From contig CATQJL010000001.1 in NCBI GenBank assembly GCA_958299035.1, positions 18,893,433-18,957,432 on the forward strand: a DNA stretch of 64,000 nucleotides, in the 5' to 3' direction. Under the pieces are notes generated by a model. It searched no databases, had not been told where the DNA came from, and saw nothing but the letters and a program-made list of their open reading frames with translations. The stretch comes from Cylicocyclus nassatus (taxonomy: Eukaryota; Nematoda; Chromadorea; Rhabditida; Strongylidae). This document shows positions 1 through 12,102 of this stretch, piece by piece. Both the position numbers and the translations under genes were made by a program. The stretch's first letter is position 1. Each line of letters opens with the position of its first letter.

Positions 1-234
1 CGGAGAATAGGTACAAAAATTTAGAAAAATAGCAGAACCTGACCATGGCAAAAAGCATGAGTCGCAGATTTTGTTAATTTTTCGAAAGTTCAATGAGAAT
101 TATGCAATGACATTACAACCATTAGAAAGAGGATGAAATGCTGCATCGAATGCTTCTAAAATCTCTTTAAAATCTTGATTCCATGAAATGTGGCGTTCAT
201 TTGAAAAAAGCGACATTACTTTCGGAACGACCTA
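1..234. mobile_element. mariner-type element, right end only
   Basis: The stretch ends in TTTCGGAACGACCTAA followed by TA, the reverse complement of a mariner-type terminal repeat (TTAGGTYG...). Bases 100-234 match the right terminal arm of the element at 35091-37801 (shared stretches such as ATGAAATGCTG and GAAATGTGGCGT). The left end lies outside the window. No transposase is visible. Confidence 0.6.
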
Positions 235-321
235 ATATGAAAGATTGCATTGACTTGCAAGAAATTTGCACTATCGGGTAATTATTAAAGCACCTTCAAA
301 AGTAACACATGAAAATACTGA

Positions 322-376
322 CGCAAAGTAGACGGGCGACACTGAGCAATTCTCAGTGTCGCCCGTCTACTTTGCG
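322..376. repeat. Perfect 25-bp inverted repeat, 5-nt loop
   Basis: Arms 322-346 and 352-376 are exact reverse complements, with loop CAATT. The arm begins CGCAAAGTAGACGGGCGACA. It stands alone between a mariner-type end and the next repeat. The loop is shorter than usual for a microRNA precursor and there is no transcription evidence, so I call only the structure. Confidence 0.95.
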
Positions 377-649
377 CGGCTACTGACTAACTCACTAACA
401 CCCGCGGATGTACATAGGTCAGTTTTTACTACATCAGCGTGTGACTCAACAATTTGAGTTGACTCACATAGTTTTGAGTTTGCCTCACCAACGACGGTTT
501 CCTAATATACAGCTCCTTTCAAATGGCCACTTTGACCGATCATCCTTCCCTTCTCAGTACGTTGCCCTTGGGATGAAATCCAGACTGACTGATGTTTGGG
601 AATTAAGTTGAGAGGTCTTATCTGCAGATGAATAACTGCAGTCTACTTT

Positions 650-1640
650 AGGGTCAATAGTAATCCCCCTGATCTGGCGGCATGTTTCGCCGTCAAGTCG
701 CTGCCAACTTCACGTGAAAACTACATGAACACCGAGCTCGAATTTGCGCTCTCTTAACCATTTTCATCACGTATTTCTGGTTGAGGAGGTCATCGTAACC
801 ACCTTACTTGGCAGTTGGAGATTTTAAGAACCCTCCTAAACAAAGTTGTCAAGGTAAGCGGGAAGTGCTGGCGGCAACTTTGCGAGCTTACCTGGCGAAA
901 TCTCGTCGAAATTTCAGCGCTGAGAGATGCCGCCAGGTCAAAGAATACGAAAAATAGCGTGCACTTTTGAGAGATCAAGGTGTCACCATCCCGATGTGCC
1001 CCTACCATGTCGAGGTGGTGGCACCTTGCTGGCGGCGTCTGTGAGTTTGCGTTGCGCGGCAATATCACACAATCAACGTCCAACAAAAAGCCAAAAAATT
1101 TATTTTCCATCGAAAAACTATCATTTTTGCCATTATATGGGTTTTTTCCTCCAAATTGATAATACGTATGCACAAGAAACGACTACTGATATTATAATAC
1201 CATAAAGAACGCCATTTTCATTTTGCAATTGCTTTAATCTCATTTGCAACGGTTTCGTCTCTCGCTCGTCTTTATCAATCAGCTGTTTTTTCAGGTCAAC
1301 GTCCATCGCGCATTGTATTGATTATGCTCACATAGGCGCTCACTACTTAGGCAGCGTTGACATAACTGCTGCCGCGAACGGCAGAAATTGTAGGAGTGGC
1401 CGAATGGTTAGTGCGACGGCGCTTGAGGGTGACGCACGCACGTTCGAATCCGCGCTATGCCGCTGCTTTGCGGCCAACAGCGGCGTCAAAATTTCATGTG
1501 CGTAAGACCGCGGAGTAAGACTATTTAAGATTATCAGATCGATCCGCGAGCTGCCGCCAGAGTTGGCAACTTTCCGTGATGTGTGGCAAGTTGGCGGCAT
1601 CTATGATGCCATAAGGTAAGGTAGATTACTACCGGCCCAG
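650..1640. mobile_element. Inverted-repeat element with tRNA-like module, copy 1
   Basis: The ends are inverted relatives of each other: left AGGGTCAATAGTAATCCCC, and right TAGATTACTACCGGCCCAG read in reverse. The GGCGGCA motif close to the left end recurs in inverted form near the right end. About 700 bp, from the CTTTTGAGAG motif to the right end, align with the copy at 5011-5689 in the same orientation. No transposase frame exists, so the element is non-autonomous. I could not fix a target-site duplication. A tRNA-like block lies inside at 1391-1470. Confidence 0.7.
1397..1451 (+). other. tRNA-Ser-like A box and B box module
   Basis: TGGCCGAATGG at 1397-1407 is a good pol III A box of the tRNA-Ser/Leu type, and GTTCGAATCC at 1442-1451 is a good B box. 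Between them is CTTGAGG, which looks like an anticodon loop with UGA. The T-arm and acceptor stems do not pair well, so this is a tRNA-derived promoter module rather than a working tRNA gene. The second copy (near 5437-5500) keeps part of the A-box region (GGTCGAATGATTA) but has lost the B box. Confidence 0.6.
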
Positions 1641-4600
1641 ACCTCCGAAGACGACGACTTTGTCGAAATGTAAGGTCAAAAAAATGATACCACCGTACTA
1701 ACCTGGATCTGGCACAGATGACATAATACGAGTACATCAAGATGCCCAGGTTTAAAGAAGAGGGAACTTGAAACCTGAAATTTAGCGAAAATTAGGTGAA
1801 GGAAGGGTTGCTGACTTTGGCGACTATGTTAGCGCTCATCGAAAAGCCACGTAGGAAACACGACAGTTGCAAAAAATAAGCAATTTGCTCGGACCGCTAC
1901 TCTAAGAAATTGCGATATAGTCCAAAAAACGAAAAAAATTTTTGCACCGACTCAATATCTTAAGTAAAACCGAGAGTTGATTTGAACCACTTAGGAAAAT
2001 TCATAAATTCTGATATTTTCAACCAATTTGTATTTTTGTTTGAAGGGGTAAATCATGTTCTATAATGATAACCCAACGCTTTTGATGGTCATAGACTAAT
2101 AGGAGAGATAGTAGGATAATTTTTCTTGGATTGTGAATTTTCGAAAGATCATAAAAAATCTGAAGCTTATAATAACAATCCGATCATAGGTTCTATTAGC
2201 TGTTTTTGAGTGAAGAGAGTTTGTGTAGCTTGAACGTCCCTATCGAATGTTATCTAAGCAACACGAGCAAATCATAATTCTTGATAGAGATATTCAATCA
2301 GCACAGACTTCCTTCACTTAAAGAGAACAGGGAGAAAAAAGCGAGCAAATTGGTAGAAAAATCAGAAGTAGTGATTGCTTGATGCGAGCGAACTTTTGAG
2401 GCAGCTCAAATAAAGATTAGATTGATTTATAATTAATGCAAGTTTTTCATACCATTTCCCTCAAGCGTTGATTTTTGGTATAAAACCTTTTTTTAAACCT
2501 TTTGTGGAGTCTAAAAGACCTCTCCTTCCTAACTATATTTTATGCCTTCGCTTTTCTCAAATCTCTGTCATACCGGAGTTCCATGATTTAATGATATTGA
2601 AATTCCAAATTTCCATTCCCCTGTTTCTCACCTACAAGAGATGCTCGGCTGTTTTCACAAACTTGCATAATACTCGCAAAGTTATTTGTACAAAACTTTT
2701 TTGAGTTTACATTTTTGAAATTTTGAGCACACAAGTTTTGAATCAAAAACTTAACAAAGCGCTGGAGCCATTCTATGTTGTATAGAAACATCAATCGAAA
2801 AGCGACTGCAGCAACTTCTCTCTGTGCAGCTAGAGTAAACTTTGTGCAAATAAAATAAGAAGACTGAAAAGTTTTTTTATGCTTTGGAAAGATAATATAG
2901 AGAATTTCAAAAAGACAGTATTTGGCCTTTTTTAGAATGTAAAAAAAGTGGGCACTTTCGGACTATGCAGCATTTCTCTTAGATAGCAATCGTAAAAATA
3001 ATTTCTTTATGCCACTGACCATAAGTCGTACAATGAGCACTGTTCGACTTTGGCTAGAATTCTCTCTCGCAAAGGCTGCAATTATACAATTTGTAAGTCA
3101 TACTTTTTTTGCATGGAAAAAAACTTCCGCAAAAAAATATCTTGACTTGAGTTGACAGAAAACGTGTGTTATTAATGGGCAAGTCCAAGCGAATACGCCT
3201 TTGAAATATCAGAAAATTATGGAACAAGATTCAGAATACAAATGAAAGATTGAGTAGGTACTTGTAAAGACATCCTCTTGCTTAGTCTTTCCAGAAAAAC
3301 TAAGCTATACATCGGAAACTAGAACAGGGTTCTACTGCACCTTGGACCATTCTTGGCAACGAACATCGAGATGCACTTTGAAAATTTTTTGGCCGGCTTG
3401 TGACGCTGCAGTATACCAACATCGGTTTTTTTCTTCAAACAATCAAAATTAGAGCATGATTTTTTTCCTGATCTGCATCAGTCATGACGAATTTGTTGAA
3501 ATTGGAGGAGACTACGCTCTTCAAAATTGTTTGTGAAAAACTTTTGGATTGATCTGATAATCATGACAATCTGGCTTACATATGCGAGCACATTCTGTAA
3601 ACTTCGGAAGCATGGTTTGGTGACAACACTCTGCAAGTGCCCAAATGGAACGGATTAATGTGAACTGTAATTATTTAAAAACTCCTGACACTAGACATCC
3701 TATCCCAGTTTAAGCACAGTGGCAAGGTCTTAGAAAGCGTGAGAATCGGTTGCAATTTGCGAGGCGCAGCAGCTTTTCTTCCAAGATTCGGCTTCTTGTT
3801 TTTCCAACAAGACCATTCGCAGGAAATATTTCGCACTCCAGAATCTATGCATTTGGAATGTGACCCAAATCAAAGAAAACGAAGCAACCAGCAAAATTAT
3901 TGAGTTCTGATGTAGGCATCTTCAAGTAAATGGTTGATGACTATTTGCAATCTATCATACAAAATGCAACTGTCTTGGATCAAGTGCGATTATTCCGAAA
4001 CAAAGTAGTAAGACCAAACATAACACTCAATAAAGGCAGCCCGCGCAATTTCTTCTATATTTTTGCCTTATGCAGTTAGAAAGCGTAGTTTTCATGTTTT
4101 GTTCGACCCGTGTGGAAGCGCGTCAACGTCTCAGGAAGTTATGTGTGAGGGGACTGCCGTCGCAGACGGATGGGGGGGGGGGGTGTCCAAGTGGCTCTGG
4201 GGTTTAGAGCGCCACGTTTTCCTTTTGGAGGAGCTGTGGATGAGTTTGCGCGTTCTAGATCGAGGCCTTAGTACTCGGTTGTGATAATAAGTTGTCAGAC
4301 ATTTACTGTTACACCTTTCTCCATTTTTCCGAAAAATTCGAGTAGCTTTCTAAAATCCCCAAACTAGCGATCAACCAGGACATAGCAGAGTCTATCCAGC
4401 AGCAGTGATCGATATGATCGTCACAAGCGCACAAGTGACCAAAAAGTGTACGGCACTTTCGTAAACATACACATTTTGCTCTGTATTTCTTCTCTGCACT
4501 TACTTATGCTCTTTTTCTTCTATGTATTTTCTGAATGTATTTTGGCACTGTCTTTTACATGGAAACACTTTGGTGCTTTTAGAGTATGAAAAGCGAAGGA

Positions 4601-5010
4601 GGAAAAAAATCAAAAAAATTCAGGCCTCTATCTAAAATCTTCTTTTTGTGTGCGTCATGCAGAAATAAAGACATAAAACGTGAGATTTATTTTTTGATTT
4701 TTTGAAGACACGTCCTTTATTGAAATGTCAATGATTGCTAGATGGCTCACACTAATATTTGAAACGTCCAGAAACGTGAAACGTGTGTGGACATGTCTGT
4801 GTCATCCTTCCATGTATGCTAAACACTGACTTCGCCGGCTTGATCACCACATCGTCCCGACTCTCGCTCACCTCTCGGAGGAATGCCAGCTCATTTGCAA
4901 ACGAGAACAAAACGGATTTTCAGCCACAAAGTGGGTGTTTTGCGCACGGATTGCAGATGCGACGGTATTGATGGATAGACCTTTTGACCCTGTTTTCATG
5001 CCGTTAGCAT
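1641..5010. other. No recognisable gene or element
   Basis: AT-rich and stop-dense in all frames. I see no conserved protein motif. The only notable object is a run of 12 G at 4172-4183. Older decayed repeats are likely but I cannot name them. Confidence 0.6.
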
Positions 5011-5689
5011 CAGGGCCGGTAGTAACCCCCCCCCCCCCGACTTTTGAGAGAGGAAGCTGCCGGCATCTCAACGTGCCCCTACCACGTCGAGGTGCTGGCA
5101 CCTTTGCCGACGGCGTTTGTGAGTTTGCGAATTGCGGCGATATCACACAATTCCACTCAGGCAAAAAAATCATAAAACTCTACTTTCTAATCAAAAATTT
5201 GAGACGACGATTTTCTTACAGAGAAAAAATGTAGTCATTCCTTAGAACCAAAAAGAACACTATCTTTTTGGCAATCCCTTCTAAATTTCGTTTGCATCGA
5301 TTTCGCCCCTCTCTCGCTCATATCAATCAGCTGTTCTTCCAGGTCAAAGTCTCTCACGCAATGCATTGATCCCCCTTACAGGCGGCCACTTACCAGTGCT
5401 TTCCTCTTACTGCTGGTGCAGTCGACAATGGCTGCGCGAATGGTCGAATGATTAACGGGGTGCACTTGAAGTTAACGCACTTAGTTTCGGCCGTGCGCGA
5501 GGTAGCAGTTTTGCGGCTGTGTGCGTCATCAAACTTTGATGTGCGAAATGATCGCGCACTAAGGTTACATAAGATTATTAAAACCTACAATCACTCCACT
5601 GCTGCCGATGATGACAACTTCCCCGCGATGTGTGCCTACCTGCCGGCATCTTTGATGCCACCAGGTAGGGTAGATTACTACGAGCCCAG
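5011..5689. mobile_element. Inverted-repeat element with tRNA-like module, copy 2
   Basis: Same family and orientation as 650-1640, but shorter. It starts CAGGGCCGGTAGTAA and ends TAGATTACTACGAGCCCA, which are inverted relatives. Shared internal blocks include CCCCTACCACGTCGAGGTG, the stretch around GCGGCGATATCACACAATTC, and ATCAATCAGCTGTTCTTCCA. A run of 13 C (5026-5038) directly follows the left terminal repeat. Copy 1 has about 290 bp more at the left end. Confidence 0.7.
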
Positions 5690-7629
5690 ATCTTTCGCAA
5701 GCCTTTGAAGTTTTTGAAAATCAAATACAATATGTAACGAAGATTATTCGACAGGTTAGTAGCAGCGAACAATGTCCAGTCTACCCAGGCGCTGCTTTTG
5801 ATAAACGAGCTAGAGCGAGCTGCTCAGCAGCTAAGATTACGTGTATCGATAGGTAGATGAACGGTGAGAGAGGTAAAGAAGCTGTGGCATGGCAAGTAGG
5901 TGTGAATCGCACTTCGACTGAGTGCTTAAACCCTCCCTCTCTTAGCCTTTGCGTTGTCTGGCGCGTCTCATTCAAAGAATTTTATGCTTTTTACCAGCGC
6001 CTTAAAGGTAGCAAAAAAGCTGTATTACGATGCTACCATGAAGAAAAGCTGGGACGTAGAATGAGTTGCACTGGATCCGCCGCCTTAAGCCTTGACACAA
6101 CTTAGTAGATCAAACTAATGATTAGGTCGTCCCGAAAGTTTGGGAATTTTCCCAGTATCTTCCAATCGTTTTCAGAGTAATGTTAGGCGATGTTCTAAAT
6201 CAATGCAGAAAATCTTTCTCTTTCAAGCGGTAATGTTTGTGTTCGGAGGTCTTCAGTGGTCACTTAAATAATCGCTAGAAACCAAGTCATGGGGGTGGCG
6301 GACTTTATAAACGATAGCGCGCGCTGAGGCAAGGGGGTGTCAATAGGGTGCGCATTCGAGGCCACACCCACCGCCAGATGGACGAGTTTGCCGCAGGAGA
6401 GCCTTAGCATTGGTCCACGGCTAATATGGACTAGTACACACTCTCAACTACTACATTCTTCTAACCTCCAATCAATATTCTCCAATGTTCTTCTATATTC
6501 TCCTATATTCTTTATTTTTTACTGTATTTTCCTGCATTTTTCCTACATTTCTCTCATATTTAGCGTCCAATTGCTGCTTTGGTAGCTTTACGGAGGTAGT
6601 CATGTTTCTTTTATAACACGAACCCGTCCTAATGAGCTGGAGCACATATAGAGAGGCATAAAGCTCTAAGATAAGAATCTTTTTTGCACTTCTAATCACC
6701 TATTATTACCTAATCACTTAATTTTATTGTGATATTGTCATACTATTCATTTCCAAACAAACTAATGGGATTTAATAGGAATATGCACGAAATAGTCAGT
6801 TTGTTGTTGTGATGTAGTTTTAGAAGTAAGATTAAAATGCACTTGTTTTACTGCGTACGCTATTGACTTACTTGTGCAGTTTATCATTATCATGATCATA
6901 TGCTACAATAATAAATGTTTATCTGATAAGTTCGCATACATGAATAGCACATAGATAGTCGATGATAGAAGAATAGAGATTAATAATGGAAACAAACAAT
7001 ATAAATAGAATGAAGACATAGGCAACAGATACAGAGAGTGATCATTATTAAAAATGATATGAAGTAATAAAGTGATTCGCTGACGTAGTTACAAAGGCGT
7101 GAAGGTCTGAACTAAGCGTTGACTTTAAGCAACATAATCGCTGAAGCATATGTGAACCTTTAGAGAGCTTATATAAATACAGCAAAGATTTAAAAAGATT
7201 AGAACAGGATGATGGAAATATGTCACAATCCCAAACGAACATGAAAGGGGAAAGGGCAAAAAACATAAAACAAACCAAATATATGTATAAAGAAAAACAA
7301 TGAAAAGTAATGAAAATAAAATGAAATTACAAACAGAGAACAAAAGCAAAAGCAAAATACAAATAAAATTCCGTTTCGTTCCTACCCTTAGATGGAAAAG
7401 TTATAATAAAATCTGAATAGAGCCCTCCCCGGAGCTCAACAGTAAGGAGGGAGGGCTATTGGTAAGAACGAACATAAGTAAATAAAAAAAGCAATAAACA
7501 CATATCACATGCAAGTATTACAACATAAAAACAAACCTAGCAACAGATCCTTTGTTGTCGATCGCAGGCCTTCGCAGATATTGTTGTGCCATGGGCATCC
7601 TCGAGCAAGACATCGATTGCCTAGAAATA
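5690..7629. other. Mostly unassigned; one mariner-like end at 6122
   Basis: TTAGGTCGTCCCGAAAGTTT at 6122 resembles the left terminal repeat of the mariner-type elements elsewhere in the window, but I find no partner end. Bases 6440-6560 are pyrimidine-rich imperfect TTCTCCTATATTC-like repeats. Nothing else is recognised. Confidence 0.45.
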
Positions 7630-7633
7630 GCAC

Positions 7634-7930
7634 TGTAAGAGGAAACGATATCCCACGGTGGCATATGCAGATGTTGACATATTTCTACAATCAGCATAGC
7701 TGAGAACGATCTGATAACAGTGGCCAACCGATATATAACAGATACATGAGACTGTAGGGGAGAGATCTCGGAACCCCCAGCTGCAGAGCGGCACGCTCAC
7801 CTACAGATCATCTTGCACCAACCTCTGCTGTTTACTCTGTACCTTCATGTATTGTGCCTAGTAAATCATATTATTACCACTTTGTATCGTCTACTAGTAA
7901 GGTGAATATCTATTGGGCCCAGATCTTACT
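7634..7930 (+). repeat. 5' LTR
   Basis: 297 bp, matching 10648-10944 with only a few differences (for example TGTGCCTAG here against TGTGTCTAG there). GCAC precedes it. Confidence 0.92.
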
Positions 7931-8103
7931 GGTAGCAGCGAGTGCAAACAGCAAGTTGGATGTAAGGTGAGTAAACTTGGTTAGTGTGTTTAGCTCCGCA
8001 GTGGGCAGCGAACGATTTTGAATAACTTTCCGTATGATAACGTTTTATTACTGTTAATGTACCCAAAATTTTTGCTTTTGTTTTTACTTGTAAATCGCAT
8101 GCG

Positions 8104-8295
8104 TCCAGGCTGAGAGAAGCTTGGTTGTGTTAGGATGTGTTCAGGTGAAGAGTGGCTCCCCGATGAGTTGTAGCAGTGTCCGGGTTGAGATGAATTCCCC
8201 GAAGATTGGTTTTGTATGGTCCAGGCCTGAGGATTGGTTGTGACGTCGTCCAGGTAGAGCGTAGCTCCTTGTGGATTGGTTTCGCGCGCTGTAGT
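8104..8295 (+). repeat. Imperfect ~40-bp tandem repeats in LTR leader
   Basis: Degenerate units starting GTCCAGG/GTTCAGG/GTCCGGG and containing GATTGGTT or GAGTGGCTCC-like stretches repeat about five times, downstream of the putative primer-binding site and upstream of gag. Confidence 0.5.
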
Positions 8296-8384
8296 AGAAG
8301 TAGTTAGTGAATGGTTCCCGATAAAAACCGCTTTTGGGCTCGAGCAAAATAAACTGTCACGTGGCTAGTTGTCTTTTTCTTTTT

Positions 8385-9720
8385 TATGTTTTACGGGTTT
8401 CGTGCATTGTAACTATGCAATTACAGATTTCCAAGTTTTTTTCATAGTAAAGCGCATACTTGATGAGCGAGACGCGGCGAACATAGACATCAAACGCCGC
8501 AACCTGATGTTTATGTTGAATACGCGATAGTGTTTTGAGATCACAGCTACATAACAACATAACTCTTACATTCCCTAATCTGATATTTTCCTCACATGTA
8601 AGTGCCATAGCGCAAAGAAAGAGATATTCTTCACAGCTTAGCCTTCCATTCTTTCTTGAAACGTTGCTGTCACGACACCTCCGATGGCTCGTTCTCGGGT
8701 TCATGCAGTTAATACGCACTCACCAGTTTTGGGGTCGTAGTTGCCCAAGTCCAGATTCTGATACTGACAACGGAGGATACTTGTCCAGAAATGGAAATCC
8801 CTAACAGCTTTTGGAAAACTCGTAAGTTTATATACATGGGACCTTTACCCAGGGTCAAACAAGAGCTGTGGTACACAAGTGCCGAATACGATCCCTCCCC
8901 CATCTTATCTTCAATCTCAATATCCCTCCTCCACTGGCATTATCGTTTGCCATCCGCAGGCATGACATGAAGGCTCTACCATGCATAATCAATCCATTTG
9001 TAATTATATCATATCTTTGTCTTATGAGTGAAGGTCCGACGGGGCGTTAAACTGTTGAAATGGTCATCGATCAAGTGTTGGGAAACGTGAAAGAACGTTA
9101 GTGAGTAAGCTGCAGCTATGAAGACTTTCTAAAGTTGAAGTAGTGGTTATGTAATGTGTCGCTTCGAATCACCGGTGATAGAATTTTAAGCGTTCCTGTA
9201 TAGAATTAGCTAGATTTGGTGCATTGTGACTATGCATCCACAGCTCTTTTCATCTAATACGCCTAGCATATGCAATATTATGTTTCGTAAGGTAACGTCC
9301 GCGCATAAGGCGCCGCGAGAACTACAGCGAGCGCCGCGGACAAATGTTTATGTCGGCGATGTGATCGCACTCCCAGATACAGAGCGCGGGAAGCTTGTGA
9401 GTTATAAACATAGGGAAAATTATGTTTTTTCTCATGAGATAGACAGAAGATAAGGGTCGGGGAAAATTGTTTTTAGGGATATGTTTACGTATTTTTTTTC
9501 TTATCTGATAACGGACTCGTAAATATACATGTCAATCTTAGAAGAAGACACATTTCACATATTCTTCTTTTTCCATCGTACTTTTCTTGCGCTCTTCCCT
9601 CGAATGCACCTCCGGTGACTCGCTCTCGTGCCCATTCGGTTAATACAGGGGTCGTAGTTACCCAAACTTAGAGCTTAGAACCCATTACTGGTCCCGTAGA
9701 GGACACTGGTACAGATATAG
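8385..9720 (+). repeat. Diverged internal duplication upstream of gag
   Basis: Bases about 8395-8800 and about 9215-9720 resemble one another. Both hold GTGCATTGT.ACTATGCA, then an NCGCCGC-rich block followed by ATGTTTATGT, then a CTCCG(A/G)TG(G/A)CTCG block followed by GGGGTCGTAGTT.CCCAA. The second copy runs on into gag. The first copy reads M-A-R-S-R and stops soon after. An internal tandem duplication or template switch would explain this. Confidence 0.55.
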
Positions 9721-9734
9721 CAACCCCAGATAAA

Positions 9735-10431
9735 ATGATGGCCACTCTTAGAGCTACTCTAGGTAATGTGGGGGATTCAGATGTGGTGCACGGTCGAGAT
9801 GCCAAAGCTCTTAGGGATGCAACATCCGACGTCGTTGTTAATATGTGGTACGATACGCACTACAACACCACGCAGCTAGTACAGCGATTCAATAACAATA
9901 GTGCGGCGCTTCTCAAAGGGATTACGGACAAGGTTGAAGCCATTGACACTCGTATAAGCACCTTGCCCCAAGTAGCGGTCTGCAAGAGGGACACCACATT
10001 TACTTGTCGGCATATACGGGATGTGGGGACATGTTGCAGTTCAACACATGGCTCCGCCGTTTTGAAGATATTATGCGGACCCGTCAAGGGACGTTGTCCT
10101 CAGAACACAAAGCTAATATCCTTATAGCGTACTTAGACGGTATGGCAGTGAAAAAGTCGAGGAACTTTCGCACATCGAGCGCCAGGACTACGATGAAATA
10201 GTCGCGCACCTAGCTAAGCACTTTAGCACTCTGCAGCAGCGTTATATGGCGCGACAGACTTTGTTGGCATGCCATCAAGAAATAGGGAAATCGGTAGTCT
10301 TTCGCCAATAGACTTGTGAATTTAGTGCGTGAGGCTACGGCGGAACAAGGGCAGGTAGTACAGCAGGTACAAAACTTTGTAGAGTTTGTGGAACGATTGC
10401 GCACTGATATTCGTCGACAGGTTCAGAGCTA
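9735..10431 (+). pseudogene. gag: Broken retrotransposon Gag (capsid-like region)
   Basis: The reading starts at the ATG at 9735 (MMATLRATLG). It must change frame near 10010-10030 to continue as FNTWLRRFEDIMRTRQG, and again near 10150 to continue as VEELSHIERQDYDEIVAH. Another shift lies near 10290, and it ends about 10431 (RRQVQS then stop). The order F-x2-W-x3-F-E, a hydrophobic repeat, L-x-G-M-A, then D-Y-D-x-I-V-x-H-L-x-x-H-F is what the retrotransposon gag capsid family shows. No CCHC zinc knuckle follows. At least three frameshifts make it non-functional. It is the only coding remnant in the element. Confidence 0.75.
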
Positions 10432-10635
10432 GCGTTTCCTCATGAGCCAATATTCTCCCCAAGGGTCGTGGACCCAAATCCAGATGACTATACCAGAATT
10501 ACAAGACGCCAGCTCTTCTCTTATCTTTGCAAGAGACTCCGCTTTGGTTATTGGTCAATCGAATCCAACGTCCCGGAAAAAGATGAATAAACTGTCATGG
10601 CAAACTCTTAGAAAGTCCCTTCAGGACTTTTGGGT

Positions 10636-10647
10636 AAAATGGGGAGG
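10636..10647 (+). other. Polypurine tract
   Basis: AAAATGGGGAGG abuts the 3' LTR, in the place and composition expected for the plus-strand primer. Confidence 0.75.
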
Positions 10648-10944
10648 TGTAAGAGGGAACGATATCCCACGGTGGCATATGCAGATGTTGACATATTTCT
10701 ACAATCAGCATAGCTGAGAACGATCTGATAACAGTGGCCAACCGATATATAACAGATACATGAGACTGTAGGGGAGAGATCTCGGAACCCCCAGCTGCAG
10801 AGCGGCACGCTCACCTACAGATCATCTTGCACCAACCTCTGCTGTTTACTCTGTACCTTCATGTATTGTGTCTAGTAAATCATATTATTACCACTTTGTA
10901 TCGTCTACTAGTAAGGTGAATATCTATTGGGCCCAGATCTTACT
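10648..10944 (+). repeat. 3' LTR
   Basis: 297 bp, near-identical to 7634-7930, preceded by the polypurine tract and followed by GCAC. Confidence 0.92.
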
Positions 10945-10948
10945 GCAC

Positions 10949-11615
10949 GTTAGATCGAAAACAGAACACACAAGAATCGCGGGAAATACAAGGATTCACG
11001 AAAAGAGAATGATAAAAACACATAAATAGTAATGAAAGCATGTTAAATGAAACACTATAGCACAACAATAACCAAGAAAAAGTAGAAAAAACAGAGATGA
11101 TAAGATAAAATGATAAATTATCATTTTGCTGCTACGGTGACTCATCGGTTGATATGGAGATGCAAATTTTACCGCCGAACGACTACCTCGCCTCCGCATG
11201 CGCGTCGCGGCCTCCACGGCAGGGGCGGGGCCTAATGTGGCGCGTATACGGTACGTATACGGTCCCCGGCACATGCTATAGCATAAAGTCATACACCCCA
11301 TGGTTGGACTTTCACGGAATCGAGATCTATAGTGCAATTTCATAAGTGAGAAGTGTTAACTGTATGCTGAGAGCAGCGGTTCAAGAAATTCTGTTTGGCG
11401 GAGGGAGATGTAAAATGGAAATTTTCAACCTTTGTACTTGATACACAAAATTTTCGCTGCCCATTCTTTTGGGGGAGGGGGGGAGGGCAGAAACCCTAGT
11501 GTAGATTAAGGGAGATTGAGGGCCAGACACGCATAAAAACGTTAGAATTGCCACACTGTTAGTGCCTTAAAATATATCGAACCTTTGACCTTTGATTACT
11601 TGCTTCTACAAAAAG
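10949..11615. other. Unassigned spacer
   Basis: AT-rich, apart from a GC-rich patch at 11190-11270 holding a short repeated CGTATACGGT motif. No protein motif seen. Confidence 0.5.
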
Positions 11616-12102
11616 CTTCCGCAGCGAGGGGACGCAGGAGTTCCTAACACCTCTATTCGAACCAGCACACTTCAGAACGCTCATCGCGCCTTCGCGCAGG
11701 GGTCAAGCCCCGCCCATCGCTCTATTCCTTTACTGGTCTCATTCGGAGCCTGCGGGCTGCGGGAATAGCGTAGACATGCAGAAGCGAAAATTCATGAATA
11801 ATCGTTTTTACGGGGCAAATACCCTCATTACTGATTTTAGAAGCAAAGACACTTTGACACTCCGAAAAGGCCTTACAGAACTCAAAGTAAGCACCGAATG
11901 ATATAATATTGATATTGGTACAAAGAAGGTAAATTTCTTAGCACAAAGATATTTTTCAGAGTTTTTGTCTCTACATTGGTAATAGATTGAAGCTTGTCAC
12001 GTTAATGTACAGAGCATTGCCATGAACGTCTTATAGATTTCATGATTATTGTCGGCACTTTGAAGTGAAACCATCACAACTTTGAAATGCAATCATTGGA
12101 AG

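Larger units (their letters stand above)
7634..10944 (+). mobile_element. LTR retrotransposon, gag only, Ty3/gypsy-like
   Basis: Two nearly identical 297-bp direct repeats (7634-7930 and 10648-10944) bound the element. The 4-bp sequence GCAC flanks both sides (7630-7633 and 10945-10948) as a target-site duplication. The LTR begins TGTAAGAG and ends TCTTACT. TGGTAGCAGCG, starting at the last LTR base, could be the tRNA primer-binding site, and AAAATGGGGAGG just before the 3' LTR is the polypurine tract. The interior of about 2.7 kb has a broken gag but no protease, reverse transcriptase, RNase H or integrase motif, so any mobility must have been in trans. Near-identity of the LTRs suggests a fairly recent insertion although gag is frameshifted. 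Confidence 0.9.

Noticed and set aside
322..376. microRNA precursor
   Set aside because: The 5-nt loop and perfect stem are atypical, and nothing shows expression or conservation.
1391..1470. Functional tRNA-Ser gene
   Set aside because: A and B boxes are good, but the acceptor and T stems do not pair, and the other copy of the repeat lacks the B box.
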